Notes under the pieces: model-generated | The model's input: only the letters and a program-made list of their open reading frames with translations | Told to the model about the DNA's origin: nothing | Databases searched by the model: none | In this document: positions 10,954 to 18,960 of the stretch, piece by piece | How positions within the stretch are numbered: position 1 is the stretch's first letter | Layout of the letters: every line of letters starts with the position of its first letter | Made by a program: the position numbers and the translations under genes | Assembly (NCBI GenBank): GCA_020435415.1 | Contig: JAGQZQ010000014.1 | Coordinates: 1-46,594, forward strand | Direction: 5' to 3' | Length of the DNA: 46,594 nt | Origin: Flavobacteriales bacterium | GTDB lineage: Bacteria; Bacteroidota; Bacteroidia; JACJYZ01

Positions 10954-10978
10954 GACTCCCCTTCTCAGAAGGGGAGTC
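10954..10978. promoter_or_regulatory. 25-nt hairpin between rplL and rpoB
   Basis: Two perfectly complementary 12-base arms (GACTCCCCTTCT and AGAAGGGGAGTC) flank a single base, so the RNA should fold as a 10- to 11-bp GC-rich stem with a tiny loop. On the minus strand it is followed by TATGGCC rather than a T run, so it is not a canonical terminator. In E. coli the same gap holds an attenuator and an RNase III cleavage site that lower rpoBC relative to the ribosomal proteins; a similar role here is inference. Confidence 0.7.
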
Positions 10979-11008
10979 CTGACCTAAATCTTCTTGAAAG
11001 AAGCTAAA

Positions 11009-11389
11009 TTATGCGAGCTCAACTTCGGCTCCTGCTTCTTCCAGCTGTTGTTTCAAAGACTCTGCTTCGTCTTTGCTAACACCTTCCTTGATCGGTTTCG
11101 GGGCACCGTCAACCAGGTCCTTGGCTTCTTTCAAACCAAGACCGGTGAGGTCCTTCACGAGCTTCACAACGGCAAGTTTAGATGCGCCACCTGATTTCAG
11201 GATTACATCAAACGCTGACTTGGCCTCAGCACCTGCATCTGCAGCACCGCCTGCAACGCCACCTGCAACAGCAACTGCTGCGGCTGCCGGCTCGATACCA
11301 TACTCGTCCTTCAGGATCTGAGCAAGTTCACTAACCTCTTTTACAGTCAGATTTACCAACTGATCTGCAAAAACCTTAAGATCTGCCAT
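11009..11389 (-). CDS. rplL: 50S ribosomal protein bL12 (L7/L12)
   Basis: The 126-residue stalk protein has the normal layout. An N-terminal dimerisation and L10-binding helix pair (residues 1 to about 35) is followed by an Ala/Gly hinge ([20 protein letters not shown], about 37-56). The globular C-terminal domain then recruits translation factors and includes [34 protein letters not shown]. Length is typical. It follows rplJ by 41 bases in the rplKAJL-rpoBC operon. Confidence 0.98.
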   Translation of the reverse strand: MADLKVFADQLVNLTVKEVSELAQILKDEYGIEPAAAAVAVAGGVAGGAADAGAEAKSAFDVILKSGGASKLAVVKLVKDLTGLGLKEAKDLVDGAPKPIKEGVSKDEAESLKQQLEEAGAEVELA

Positions 11390-11430
11390 TTTTATTGATT
11401 TTAAAGATGAATTACTGTTTTGGATATTGC

Positions 11431-12120
11431 TTACTCACTTTTTTCACTACCTGCCTCATTTTCCGCACTCGGTTTGTTCTCAGGTGCGCTTTCACCACCT
11501 TCAGCGGGTTGTTCCTCTGCTTCTCCCTGGGGAGCTGCTGCGGATGCTTCTGCTGCGGGTGCTTCTGTCGCTGCCTGAGGTGCAGCTGCTGCTTTGGGTT
11601 GTACAGGATTTTCCTCCAGTGATTTTAATAAACCAGCGATGGTGTTCTTCCCGTACTGCAATGCAGATACCACATTCTTCGCAGGAGATTGCAACAGAGC
11701 GATAATTTCTCCGACAAGCTCTTCTTTCGATTTGAGCGTCGCCAGGGTTTCGATCTGATCATCTCCTATGTAGATGGACTCTTCTACATAAGCAGCCTTC
11801 AAAATTGGTCTGTCATGTGCCTTTCTGAATTCCTTGATAATCTTGGCCGGTACATTGGCCGTTTCGGAAAACATGATTGAGGTGGATCCGTTTAGAATGG
11901 CATGCAGATCGGCATAGCCGTCATTTGCACGTTCCATGGCTTTCAACAACAACTTGTTCTTCACCACCTCAAGGCTCACCCCTTTTTCGAAGCACTTCCT
12001 ACGCAGTTGATTAGAGACCTCAACCGTCAGATTGGAAATATCAGTCAGGTAAAAATGAGGGTTACCGGATAGCTTATCCGCCAACCTGTCTATTACCTGA
12101 TTTTTGTCTTGCTTGTTCAT
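11431..12120 (-). CDS. rplJ: 50S ribosomal protein uL10 with long acidic tail
   Basis: The 229-residue product is the base of the ribosomal stalk that anchors bL12 dimers. The first 172 or so residues match the usual uL10, with the N-terminal rRNA-binding domain ([20 protein letters not shown] onward, [20 protein letters not shown]) and the C-terminal helix that binds bL12. Family members are normally about 165-175 residues. This one continues for about 55 residues in a low-complexity stretch made of Ala, Glu, Pro, Gly and Ser, ending [10 protein letters not shown]. The tail is probably disordered and resembles no domain I recognise. It lies 35 bases after rplA. Confidence 0.96.
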   Translation of the reverse strand: MNKQDKNQVIDRLADKLSGNPHFYLTDISNLTVEVSNQLRRKCFEKGVSLEVVKNKLLLKAMERANDGYADLHAILNGSTSIMFSETANVPAKIIKEFRKAHDRPILKAAYVEESIYIGDDQIETLATLKSKEELVGEIIALLQSPAKNVVSALQYGKNTIAGLLKSLEENPVQPKAAAAPQAATEAPAAEASAAAPQGEAEEQPAEGGESAPENKPSAENEAGSEKSE

Positions 12121-12155
12121 GGGTTATAAGCATTAATTCGTTCAGGGAAACATTA

Positions 12156-12851
12156 TTATTCTGCAAGCGTCTTGGTATCTACCTCGATGCCGGGGCTCAT
12201 GGTAGAAGAAAGAGAAATACTTTTCAGGTATGTCCCTTTAGCCGATGACGGTTTCAGTTTAATAATGGTCTGGAGCAGTTCCCTGGCGTTTTCGAATAAC
12301 TTTTGGTCTTCGAAGGAAGCTTTGCCAACGGAAGCGTGGATAATTCCCTGCTTATCCACTTTAAAATCAATTTTACCCGCTTTTACCTCTGTAACGGCTT
12401 TACCCACATCAGGCGTAACAGTTCCTGTTTTCGGGTTAGGCATGAGGCCTCTGGGGCCGAGTATTTTACCGAGGGCACCGATTTTGGCCATCACACTTGG
12501 CATGGTGATGATCACATCGATATCGGTCCATCCGGTTTTGATCTTTTCGATATAGTCGTCAAGGCCTACATGATCCGCGCCCGCTTTCTTTGCTTCTTCT
12601 TCTTTGTCGGCTGTGCAAAGAACCAGTACACGAACTTCCTTACCGAGCCCATGAGGCAGGGTAACGGTTCCTCTTACCATTTCATTGGCCTGACGGGGAT
12701 CCACACCCAATCTGACGGCCAGATCCACTGACGCATCAAAATTCGCTTTGGTCACTTCCTTCACCAATTTCACTGCATCGTTCAATTGGTATTGCTGACC
12801 GGGTTGAATTTTCGACAGTGCTTCCTTTCGTTTTTTACTGATCCTTGCCAT
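12156..12851 (-). CDS. rplA: 50S ribosomal protein uL1
   Basis: The 231-residue product is a typical uL1. This two-domain protein of the L1 stalk binds 23S rRNA and moves tRNA out of the E site. Visible landmarks are the [22 protein letters not shown] segment, the glycine-rich [19 protein letters not shown] near residues 125-145, and the C-terminal [19 protein letters not shown]. In many bacteria uL1 represses its own operon by binding a mimic of its rRNA site; no clear mimic was identified here. It follows rplK by 29 bases. Confidence 0.98.
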   Translation of the reverse strand: MARISKKRKEALSKIQPGQQYQLNDAVKLVKEVTKANFDASVDLAVRLGVDPRQANEMVRGTVTLPHGLGKEVRVLVLCTADKEEEAKKAGADHVGLDDYIEKIKTGWTDIDVIITMPSVMAKIGALGKILGPRGLMPNPKTGTVTPDVGKAVTEVKAGKIDFKVDKQGIIHASVGKASFEDQKLFENARELLQTIIKLKPSSAKGTYLKSISLSSTMSPGIEVDTKTLAE

Positions 12852-12880
12852 GATCTTGACGTGTTCGATATTATAATAAA

Positions 12881-13321
12881 TTAAGCGGGGGCGTTTCCAC
12901 CACTTACATTGATTCCCATACTTCTTGCGGTACCGGCCACCATTTTCATGGCAGACTCTACGGTGAAGGCATTCAGGTCAGGCATTTTATCTTCAGCGAT
13001 CTTTCTAACTTGATCCCAGCTAACGGTAGCCACCTTTTTACGGTTGGGCTCCGGGCTTCCTGATTTTTGCTTGCTCACTTCCTTGAGTTGCACGGCAACA
13101 GGTGGGGTCTTGATGATAAATTCAAATGACTTATCCGTATAGACCGTGATGATAACCGGAAGCACCTTACCCGGTTGATCCTGCGTTCTTGCGTTGAACT
13201 GCTTGCAGAAATCCATGATGTTCACACCCTTGGCACCCAGTGCGGGTCCGATGGGCGGGGCGGGATTTGCGGCGCCACCTTTTACCTGAAGCTTAATCAG
13301 GCCTGAAACTTCCTTTGCCAT
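12881..13321 (-). CDS. rplK: 50S ribosomal protein uL11
   Basis: The 146-residue product has the two domains of uL11. The N-terminal part carries the proline-rich [24 protein letters not shown] loop (around 18-41) that contacts thiostrepton and translation factors. The C-terminal rRNA-binding part ends [13 protein letters not shown]. Length is standard. It starts with ATG 20 bases after the nusG stop and leads the rplKAJL run. Confidence 0.98.
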   Translation of the reverse strand: MAKEVSGLIKLQVKGGAANPAPPIGPALGAKGVNIMDFCKQFNARTQDQPGKVLPVIITVYTDKSFEFIIKTPPVAVQLKEVSKQKSGSPEPNRKKVATVSWDQVRKIAEDKMPDLNAFTVESAMKMVAGTARSMGINVSGGNAPA

Positions 13322-13341
13322 AATGTGTATTAACTAATTCG

Positions 13342-13896
13342 TTAAGATTCTTTTTCCACTTGCATGTAACTCAATTCGAGTGGCGTTTTACGCCCGAATA
13401 TTTTCACCATTACCTTCAGTTTCTTTTTCTCGTCATTGATCTCCTCAATCACTCCGCTGAAGCTGTTGAATGGTCCGTCGATCACCTTCACTGTTTCCCC
13501 TACGATGAAAGGAACCGTGATTTCCTCTTCACTTTCCGCCAGTTCATCCACTTTACCCAGAATCCTGTTTACTTCAGACATGCGCAGTGGAACTGCCTCA
13601 CCCCTGTTACCAAGAAAACCCATCACTCCGGGTATGTTTTTCAATACGTGAGGAATCTCTCCTACAAGATTGGCTTCCACCAGAATGTATCCCGGGAAGA
13701 AGTTACGCTCTTTACTTACTTTCTTTCCTTTTCGTATCTGATATACTTTTTCAGTGGGTATCAGAACTTGTGAAATATAATCCGCCAGGCCCAGCCTGCT
13801 TACTTCAGACTCGATATAATCCTTAACCTTCTTTTCCTTACCACTGGCCGCACGAACAACGTACCACTTTTTTTCGCTATTTTCAGTTTGGCTCAT
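13342..13896 (-). CDS. nusG: transcription termination/antitermination factor NusG
   Basis: The product is 184 residues from ATG 13896. The open frame extends six codons further to a GTG at 13914, but KKWYVVRAASGKE, the conserved NGN-domain start, comes soon after the ATG, which is the better start. The NGN domain contacts the RNA polymerase clamp and includes RNFFPGYILVEA. The C-terminal KOW domain includes FIVGETVKVIDGPFNSFSGVIEEI; it binds Rho or ribosomal protein uS10. The gene sits between secE and rplK, its near-universal place. Confidence 0.97.
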   Translation of the reverse strand: MSQTENSEKKWYVVRAASGKEKKVKDYIESEVSRLGLADYISQVLIPTEKVYQIRKGKKVSKERNFFPGYILVEANLVGEIPHVLKNIPGVMGFLGNRGEAVPLRMSEVNRILGKVDELAESEEEITVPFIVGETVKVIDGPFNSFSGVIEEINDEKKKLKVMVKIFGRKTPLELSYMQVEKES

Positions 13897-13931
13897 ATGA
13901 AGTGCCTGGGACACGATTACTGGTTACTTAA

Positions 13932-14153
13932 TTAGCTATCAATACCATAAAAAAGGCCGAAGACGCCGTTCCATCCGAAGATTCCGCCCGGATTGATTCC
14001 GAAAACGACATCCATGATCAATACGGCCACTGCAATCAGAACAGAAGCGATCATCACGATGATGCCGCTGCTTTGCAGTTCGCTCCAGGTGGGCCAGGAC
14101 ACTTTGTGTACCAGCTCATCAACTGTTTCTTCCAGGTATGCTTTTAGACCCAC
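13932..14153 (-). CDS. secE: preprotein translocase subunit SecE
   Basis: The 73-residue product is a minimal SecE. An amphipathic helix with the family signature VDELVHKVSWPTWSEL (residues 11-26) is followed by one transmembrane segment (about 29-51) and a Gly-rich periplasmic tail. SecE clamps the two halves of SecY in the inner membrane. The start is GTG at 14153, only 14 bases after the mature 3' end of tRNA-Trp, with no Shine-Dalgarno sequence. Upstream in-frame codons lie within the tRNA and contain no better start. Confidence 0.95.
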   Translation of the reverse strand: MGLKAYLEETVDELVHKVSWPTWSELQSSGIIVMIASVLIAVAVLIMDVVFGINPGGIFGWNGVFGLFYGIDS

Positions 14154-14167
14154 TTTATCAATGTTAA

Positions 14168-14240
14168 CACGGGTGGAGAGACTCGAACTCCCAACCTATG
14201 GTTTTGGAGACCATTGCTCTACCAATTGAGCTACACCCGT
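14168..14240 (-). tRNA. tRNA-Trp (anticodon CCA)
   Basis: A full cloverleaf of 73 nt. The acceptor ACGGGTG pairs with CACCCGT, the discriminator is G, the D arm has AGCTCAATTGGTAGAGC, and the anticodon stem ATGGT/ACCAT encloses the loop CTCCAAA. The T arm carries GTTCGAGTC. CCA is not encoded. It lies between tuf and secE. Confidence 0.97.
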
Positions 14241-14267
14241 AAATCTTAATCCACTCAGAGACAGGCA

Positions 14268-14290
14268 AAGGTGTGCAAACAGCACACCTT
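14268..14290. promoter_or_regulatory. hairpin between tuf and tRNA-Trp
   Basis: Nine-base arms AAGGTGTGC and GCACACCTT enclose a five-base loop, just 20 bases past the tuf stop and about 28 bases before tRNA-Trp. On the minus strand only TTT follows, so it is at best a leaky terminator. It may instead protect the tuf 3' end or guide processing at the tRNA 5' side. Confidence 0.6.
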
Positions 14291-14310
14291 CACCGTCTAA
14301 TCATGGCTAA

Positions 14311-15498
14311 TTATTTTACAATCTCAACAACCTGGCCGGCACCAACGGTTCTACCACCTTCACGGATGGCGAAACGCAGTCCTTTGTCCATGGCTACAGG
14401 AACGATCAATTTTACATCGATCGTCACGTTATCACCGGGCATTACCATTTCACGACCTTCTGGCAGCATGATCTCACCGGTAACATCCGTTGTTCTGAAA
14501 TAGAACTGTGGTCTGTATTTGTTATGGAAAGGGGTATGACGACCACCTTCTTCTTTCTTCAATACATAAACCTCAGCTTTAAATTCTGTATGAGGAGTGA
14601 TAGAACCTGGTTTTGCGATAACCATTCCACGACGGATATCATTCTTATCGATACCACGAAGCAGAAGACCTACGTTGTCACCAGCTTCACCGCGGTCGAG
14701 GAGTTTTCTGAACATCTCAACACCAGTAACGGTTGATTTCAGTTTTTCTTCCTGCATACCTACGATCTCAACCTCTTCACTCACGTTGATCACACCGGTT
14801 TCGATCTTACCGGTAGCAACGGTACCACGACCTGTGATTGAGAACACGTCCTCAACGGGCATCAGGAATGGCTTTTCAACATCACGCTTGGGAACCGGAA
14901 CGTAGTCATCCACTGCGGCCATAAGTTCCATGATTTTGTCAACCCATTTTTCATCACCATTCAAACCACCAAGGGCAGAACCACGGATGATCGGGGTATT
15001 GTCACCGTCAAATTCGTAGAAAGAAAGCAGCTCTCTGATTTCCATTTCAACGAGATCCAACAGTTCAGGATCGTCTACCATGTCTACTTTGTTCATGAAA
15101 ACAACGATACGAGGTACACCAACCTGACGGGCAAGAAGGATATGTTCGCGAGTCTGTGGCATCGGACCATCTGTAGAAGCTACCACGAGAATGGCACCGT
15201 CCATTTGCGCAGCACCAGTTACCATGTTCTTCACATAGTCGGCGTGACCTGGGCAATCCACGTGGGCGTAGTGACGGTTTGCAGTTTGGTACTCAACGTG
15301 AGAGGTGTTGATCGTGATACCACGCTCTTTTTCTTCAGGTGCATTGTCGATCGAGTCAAACGACCGCAGTTCTGAAAGTCCCTTACTGGCCAGCACAGTT
15401 GTAATTGCTGCCGTAAGTGTGGTTTTTCCGTGGTCAACGTGACCAATCGTACCAATGTTCACGTGGGGTTTGGTCCGTTCGAATTTTTCTTTTGCCAT
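14311..15498 (-). CDS. tuf: translation elongation factor Tu
   Basis: The 395-residue GTPase delivers aminoacyl-tRNA to the ribosome. The P-loop GHVDHGKT is at 19-26, the switch II DCPGH is near residue 81 with the catalytic His (His85), and the guanine-specificity NKVD follows near 136. Domains 2 and 3 are intact, ending [14 protein letters not shown]. Length is normal. It lies after four tRNA genes, in the same position as E. coli tufB. No second tuf copy is in this window. Confidence 0.99.
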   Translation of the reverse strand: MAKEKFERTKPHVNIGTIGHVDHGKTTLTAAITTVLASKGLSELRSFDSIDNAPEEKERGITINTSHVEYQTANRHYAHVDCPGHADYVKNMVTGAAQMDGAILVVASTDGPMPQTREHILLARQVGVPRIVVFMNKVDMVDDPELLDLVEMEIRELLSFYEFDGDNTPIIRGSALGGLNGDEKWVDKIMELMAAVDDYVPVPKRDVEKPFLMPVEDVFSITGRGTVATGKIETGVINVSEEVEIVGMQEEKLKSTVTGVEMFRKLLDRGEAGDNVGLLLRGIDKNDIRRGMVIAKPGSITPHTEFKAEVYVLKKEEGGRHTPFHNKYRPQFYFRTTDVTGEIMLPEGREMVMPGDNVTIDVKLIVPVAMDKGLRFAIREGGRTVGAGQVVEIVK

Positions 15499-15648
15499 GA
15501 CTATACTTACTTAATGTTGGTTAAAAAAACTTTCCTATTTCAACAAAATACTTCAGGCCTTTAACCTGCAAGACACTTTCTTTCGCCCTGTACATTTCTC
15601 ATACATGGCAGACATTGGGTCCGCAACCTCATCAGCGTTGCATCCCTG

Positions 15649-15720
<72 letters not shown>

Positions 15721-15737
15721 TACTGAGCCCCGTCTTG

Positions 15738-15811
15738 AGCGGGAAACGGGATTCGAACCCGCGACCCTCAGCTTGGAAGGCTGATGCTCTAGCCAACTGA
15801 GCTACTCCCGC
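15738..15811 (-). tRNA. tRNA-Gly (anticodon TCC)
   Basis: A 74-nt cloverleaf. The acceptor GCGGGAG pairs with TTCCCGC, the anticodon stem TCAGC/GCTGA encloses CTTCCAA, and the T arm is GGGTTCGAATCCC. It reads GGA and GGG. Third in the tRNA cluster by transcription order. Confidence 0.97.
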
Positions 15812-15851
15812 TTAAAATCCCTTCGAAAATATTCGAAGAACGAGGCCCAAG

Positions 15852-15934
15852 TGGGGAGAGCAGGATTCGAACCTACGAAGGCGAAAGCCAACAGATTTAC
15901 AGTCTGCCCCGTTTGACCGCTTCGGTATCTCCCC
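15852..15934 (-). tRNA. tRNA-Tyr (anticodon GTA)
   Basis: An 83-nt tRNA with a long variable arm. The acceptor GGGGAGA pairs with TCTCCCC, the discriminator is A, the anticodon loop is CTGTAAA, and the variable arm GGCTTTCGCC folds on itself. The T arm is GGTTCGAATCC. Second in the cluster. Confidence 0.96.
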
Positions 15935-15967
15935 CTTTTTTGTAGGTTGTTTATGACTAAGAACGAA

Positions 15968-16041
15968 AGCCGATGGAGGGATTCGAACCCCCGACCGGCT
16001 GATTACAAATCAGCTGCTCTGGCCAGCTGAGCTACATCGGC
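15968..16041 (-). tRNA. tRNA-Thr (anticodon TGT)
   Basis: A 74-nt cloverleaf. The acceptor GCCGATG pairs with CATCGGC, the anticodon stem GCTGA/TCAGC encloses TTTGTAA, and the T arm is GGGTTCGAATCCC. It reads ACA and ACG. It is the first gene of the tRNA-tuf-secE operon, about 60 bases downstream of a consensus promoter. Confidence 0.97.
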
Positions 16042-16101
16042 ATTTATGCTGGTACTCAATGCTTTACAATTCTTAAACAATTCCTTTCCAAAAAAGAACT
16101 G

Positions 16102-16132
16102 CAAATCTATGAAAAAGATTCGCTGCATACAA
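16102..16132 (-). promoter_or_regulatory. promoter of the tRNA-tuf-secE-nusG operon
   Basis: On the minus strand a TTG (16130-16132) lies exactly 20 bases before TAGATTTG (16102-16109). This matches the Bacteroidota housekeeping pattern TTG-N19-21-TAnnTTTG. It lies downstream of the hpf terminator and upstream of tRNA-Thr(TGT), where a promoter is required. Confidence 0.75.
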
Positions 16133-16168
16133 CACTGAGGTTAAAAAAAATACGTAAAGACAAAAGAA

Positions 16169-16194
16169 AAACCCCGGCCTTACGACCGGGGTTT
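16169..16194 (-). terminator. rho-independent terminator after hpf
   Basis: Arms AAACCCCGG and CCGGGGTTT enclose an 8-base loop, and on the minus strand the stem runs into TTTTTCTTTT. It separates the rpsU-xerC-hpf transcript from the tRNA-tuf operon. Confidence 0.9.
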
Positions 16195-16221
16195 GACAGT
16201 TTGATTTCTCTATCGGAGCTC

Positions 16222-16524
16222 TCAGACCTTGCGGACTTTCTCCTTGTAACGCTTGATCTGGCGCCGTAAAGCCTCAACCGCAACATCGGTTGATTCTTCA
16301 AATGACTTGGCATGTTTCTTGGCAAACAACTCCCTTCCGGGAATATTCAAGCGAATCTCGGCTACCTTATTATCGATGCCGTTGTTTCCTTTTTCAATTC
16401 GCAAATACACTTCTCCACCAATAATGTTGTCAAAATACTGCTGGAGTTTATCAATTCGTTCCTGAACAAACGCAACTAGCTTGTGATCAGCGTCAAAATG
16501 AATGGAATGGATCTTTAAATTCAT
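16222..16524 (-). CDS. hpf: ribosome hibernation promoting factor, short form
   Basis: The 100-residue protein matches the HPF/YfiA family: MNLKIHSIHFDAD, then KLVAFVQERIDKLQQYFDNI, a central beta sheet, and a Lys/Arg-rich helix (LRRQIKRYKEKVRKV). Such proteins bind the decoding centre of the 30S subunit in starved cells and block translation. The length shows that it is the short form without the C-terminal dimerisation domain of long HPF. It lies 12 bases after the recombinase gene, with its own terminator downstream. Confidence 0.93.
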   Translation of the reverse strand: MNLKIHSIHFDADHKLVAFVQERIDKLQQYFDNIIGGEVYLRIEKGNNGIDNKVAEIRLNIPGRELFAKKHAKSFEESTDVAVEALRRQIKRYKEKVRKV

Positions 16525-16536
16525 ACGCGTCAGGTA

Positions 16537-17421
16537 TTATGCCCTGGGATGGGCTTGTTTATAAATAGACTTCAATTTATCTACGGTATTGTGGGTATAC
16601 ACTTGTGTTGCAGCCAGACTTGCATGCCCGAGCAACTCTTTGATAGCGTTCAGGTCTGCTCCGTTATTTAGCAGGTGTGTCGCAAATGTATGACGGAGAA
16701 CATGTGGACTTTTGGTAGTAATTGTGGAAACCTGCCCCAATGTGTTATGCACCAACCTGTATACAAACTTCGGATACAAGGGTTTTCCATTATTCAGGGT
16801 AAGCAGCCTTCCATGACTTTTATTATCAGTATGGGTGTCACGCACTTGTTGGTACGCCAGGATTGCATCTATGACTTGAGGAGAAACCGGTATAATCCGT
16901 TCTTTATTCCTTTTACCCAGCACTTTTATCTGTGACTGAAAACGATCTACATCTTCATCACACAAAGACACCAGTTCCGCCAACCGCATTCCGGTGGCAT
17001 AAAGCAATTCCAGTATTAGTTGATCACGCTTTCCGGGAAAGCCATCATCAAATTGAACCTCGGACCATATCCGGTCCATAGAAGATGCTTCTACAAATAC
17101 CGGAAGCCGCTTTGGTTTCTTGGGAGCCACCACTTTGGACATAGGATCTCCTTCAAATCCATGATGGCGCTGCAGATACTTATAATAACTTCTTAGGGAT
17201 GAGATTTTCCGATTGATGGATGAAGCTGTCAAGCCGCTCTCGGACAGCTCAGCGAGCCACGACCGGATCATGCCATGTCTTACGGAAGACAACTCTACAG
17301 TCTCGTAAGTCCGAATGAGGTAATCAGAAAATTGTTGTAAGTCCTTTTTATAGGAAGAAAGCGTGTGAGGGGAATAACGCTTCTCAATTTCAATATATTT
17401 CAGGAACCGGGTAAGCGACAT
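16537..17421 (-). CDS. XerC/XerD-type tyrosine recombinase
   Basis: The 294-residue product has the full active site of tyrosine recombinases: Arg146 (ATGMRLAEL), Lys170 (LGKRNKER), His240 and Arg243 (SPHVLRHTFATHLL), His266 (LLGHASLAATQ) and Tyr275 (VYTHNT). The N-terminal SAM-like domain covers about residues 1-95. Length and motifs fit the chromosomal Xer proteins that resolve chromosome dimers at dif rather than a phage integrase. It lies between rpsU (82 bases upstream) and hpf (12 bases downstream), so it is probably co-transcribed with translation genes. I cannot say from sequence alone whether it is the XerC or the XerD partner. Confidence 0.92.
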   Translation of the reverse strand: MSLTRFLKYIEIEKRYSPHTLSSYKKDLQQFSDYLIRTYETVELSSVRHGMIRSWLAELSESGLTASSINRKISSLRSYYKYLQRHHGFEGDPMSKVVAPKKPKRLPVFVEASSMDRIWSEVQFDDGFPGKRDQLILELLYATGMRLAELVSLCDEDVDRFQSQIKVLGKRNKERIIPVSPQVIDAILAYQQVRDTHTDNKSHGRLLTLNNGKPLYPKFVYRLVHNTLGQVSTITTKSPHVLRHTFATHLLNNGADLNAIKELLGHASLAATQVYTHNTVDKLKSIYKQAHPRA

Positions 17422-17503
17422 AAAAGCTTCAAGTGAGCGTACATCTTCTTCAACGTTAAATTTACGAAAAAGTTTTGGAAGATGCAGGGGCTTTCAGGAA
17501 GCT

Positions 17504-17701
17504 CTAGTTGCTGGCGAACTGGTCTTTCATTTTCTCCTTGTAGACAGCTTTCAATTTCTTTTGACGCCGGTCTACAGAAGGCTTTGTGAAAGTTTGACGG
17601 TCTCTTAATTCCCGCACCACACCCGTACGCTCAAATTTCTTTTTGAACTTCTTGAGTGCCTTCTCAATGTTTTCGCCTTCTTTTACAGGTATAATAATCA
17701 T
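17504..17701 (-). CDS. rpsU: 30S ribosomal protein bS21
   Basis: The 65-residue basic protein matches bS21: MIIIPVKEGENIEKALKKFKKKF, then GVVRELRDRQTFTKPSVDRR, and a Lys-rich tail. It binds the 30S platform close to the 3' end of 16S rRNA. In Flavobacterium johnsoniae, bS21 helps hide the anti-Shine-Dalgarno sequence and its own mRNA carries a strong Shine-Dalgarno sequence. The same is seen here: AGAAAGG sits 7 bases before the ATG, unlike nearly every other gene in the window. A consensus promoter places transcription start about 27 bases upstream of the ATG. Confidence 0.96.
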   Translation of the reverse strand: MIIIPVKEGENIEKALKKFKKKFERTGVVRELRDRQTFTKPSVDRRQKKLKAVYKEKMKDQFASN

Positions 17702-17708
17702 ATGTCGA

Positions 17709-17715
17709 CCTTTCT
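17709..17715 (-). promoter_or_regulatory. extended Shine-Dalgarno sequence of rpsU
   Basis: AGAAAGG is fully complementary to CCUUUCU, the very 3' end expected of 16S rRNA, with a 7-base spacer to ATG 17701. Other starts examined here, including tuf, secE, rpoB and nusG, have no such element. Confidence 0.65.
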
Positions 17716-17733
17716 ATACAATAATTAGGAGCG

Positions 17734-17764
17734 CAAAGATAAGACAACAGTTTTAAACATGCAA
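17734..17764 (-). promoter_or_regulatory. promoter of rpsU-xerC-hpf
   Basis: TTG (17762-17764), a 20-base spacer and TATCTTTG (17734-17741) on the minus strand match the Bacteroidota consensus exactly. Predicted transcription start is near 17728. Confidence 0.78.
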
Positions 17765-17811
17765 CACAGCAAGAAAGTTTACGGTTGCCAAGAACCCTCG
17801 AACCTTAAACT

Positions 17812-18957
17812 CTAAACCTTCAATATCTCCCGTGCGATGACCAGTTTTTGTATTTCAGATGTTCCTTCGCCGATGGTGCACAGTTTGGAATCACGGTAAA
17901 ACTTCTCTACCGGAAACTCTTTTGTATATCCATACCCACCGAAAATCTGCACAGCTTCTGTAGAAACACGGACAGACACTTCCGATGCATAATACTTGGC
18001 CATTGCAGCCAGTGTGGTTACAACTTCACCCGCATCCTTCTTAGCGGCAGCCTGGAAAGTCAACAATTCAGCCGCCTCCACTTCTGTTCTCATATCGGCC
18101 AACTTAAAGGCAATGCCCTGAAAGTTAGATATCGGCTGATTGAACTGGTGTCGTTCCTTTGCGTATTTCAACGAAGCATCCAAAGCGCCTTTGGCAATGC
18201 CCAATGACAACGAGGCGATAGATATCCTGCCACCATCAAGCACTTTCATGGCCTGTACGAAACCGTCACCTACTTCACCCAGGATATTGTCTTTATGAAC
18301 ACGGCAATTATCAAAGATCAGCTCCGTTGTTTCCGACGCACGCATGCCCAGTTTGTCCTCCTTTTTTCCAGCAGAAAAACCCGGCGTACCTTTTTCAACC
18401 ACGAAGGCCGTGGTTCCCTTGCGATCGCCTTTCTCCCCTGTTCTGACGATAACAACCGCAACGTCACCTGACTTACCATGCGTGATGAAGTTTTTACTTC
18501 CGTTGATCACATAATGATCCCCATCTTCCACCGCGGTGGTCAGCATATTCCCGGCATCGGATCCTGTATTGGTCTCAGTCAACCCCCAGGCTCCGATCCA
18601 TTCACCGGATGCCAACTTTGGAAGCCATTTCTTCTTTTGCTCCTCATTGGCAAACTGCAGGATGTGCCCGGTGCATAAGGAATTATGCGCTGCGGTGGAT
18701 AGTCCAATTGAGCCACATATGCGGGCAATCTCGGAAACCACAACCACATAATCCTTGTAGGTTAGTCCTGATCCGCCATATTCAGTTGGCACCAAGACCC
18801 CCATCAGGCCGAGTTCACCCAACTTCTTAAACACTTCAATGGGAAATTCCTGGGATTCATCCCACTTCATCAGATTGGGACGAATATGCTTGTCCCCAAA
18901 GTCACGAATCATATCAGCGATCATGCGCTGATTCTCGCTCAGTTCGAAATTCATCAT
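17812..18957 (-). CDS. acyl-CoA dehydrogenase
   Basis: The 381-residue FAD flavoenzyme catalyses alpha,beta-dehydrogenation of acyl-CoA in fatty-acid or branched-chain degradation and passes electrons to ETF. The N-terminal helical domain, the middle beta domain (GAWGLTETNTGSDAGNM near 122-138; NGSKNFITHG) and the C-terminal four-helix domain are all present. The catalytic base is the Glu of the CTIGEGTSEIQ segment near residue 364, the position used by short- and medium-chain enzymes. The motif RHQFNQPISNFQGIAFKLADM also fits the short/branched-chain group. Chain-length preference cannot be read from sequence. It lies 3 bases after apt and is the last gene of its operon. Confidence 0.94.
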   Translation of the reverse strand: MMNFELSENQRMIADMIRDFGDKHIRPNLMKWDESQEFPIEVFKKLGELGLMGVLVPTEYGGSGLTYKDYVVVVSEIARICGSIGLSTAAHNSLCTGHILQFANEEQKKKWLPKLASGEWIGAWGLTETNTGSDAGNMLTTAVEDGDHYVINGSKNFITHGKSGDVAVVIVRTGEKGDRKGTTAFVVEKGTPGFSAGKKEDKLGMRASETTELIFDNCRVHKDNILGEVGDGFVQAMKVLDGGRISIASLSLGIAKGALDASLKYAKERHQFNQPISNFQGIAFKLADMRTEVEAAELLTFQAAAKKDAGEVVTTLAAMAKYYASEVSVRVSTEAVQIFGGYGYTKEFPVEKFYRDSKLCTIGEGTSEIQKLVIAREILKV

Positions 18958-18960
18958 AAA

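Noticed and set aside
13897-13914. Six-codon extension of NusG from a GTG
   Set aside because: An ATG lies at 13896 immediately before the conserved NGN domain, and the extra residues resemble nothing in NusG proteins.
16537-17421. Tyrosine recombinase next to a tRNA cluster as a possible integrative element
   Set aside because: The gene has the length and motifs of chromosomal Xer proteins, sits between rpsU and hpf in tight spacing, and no cargo, tRNA 3' duplication or attachment repeats are visible.
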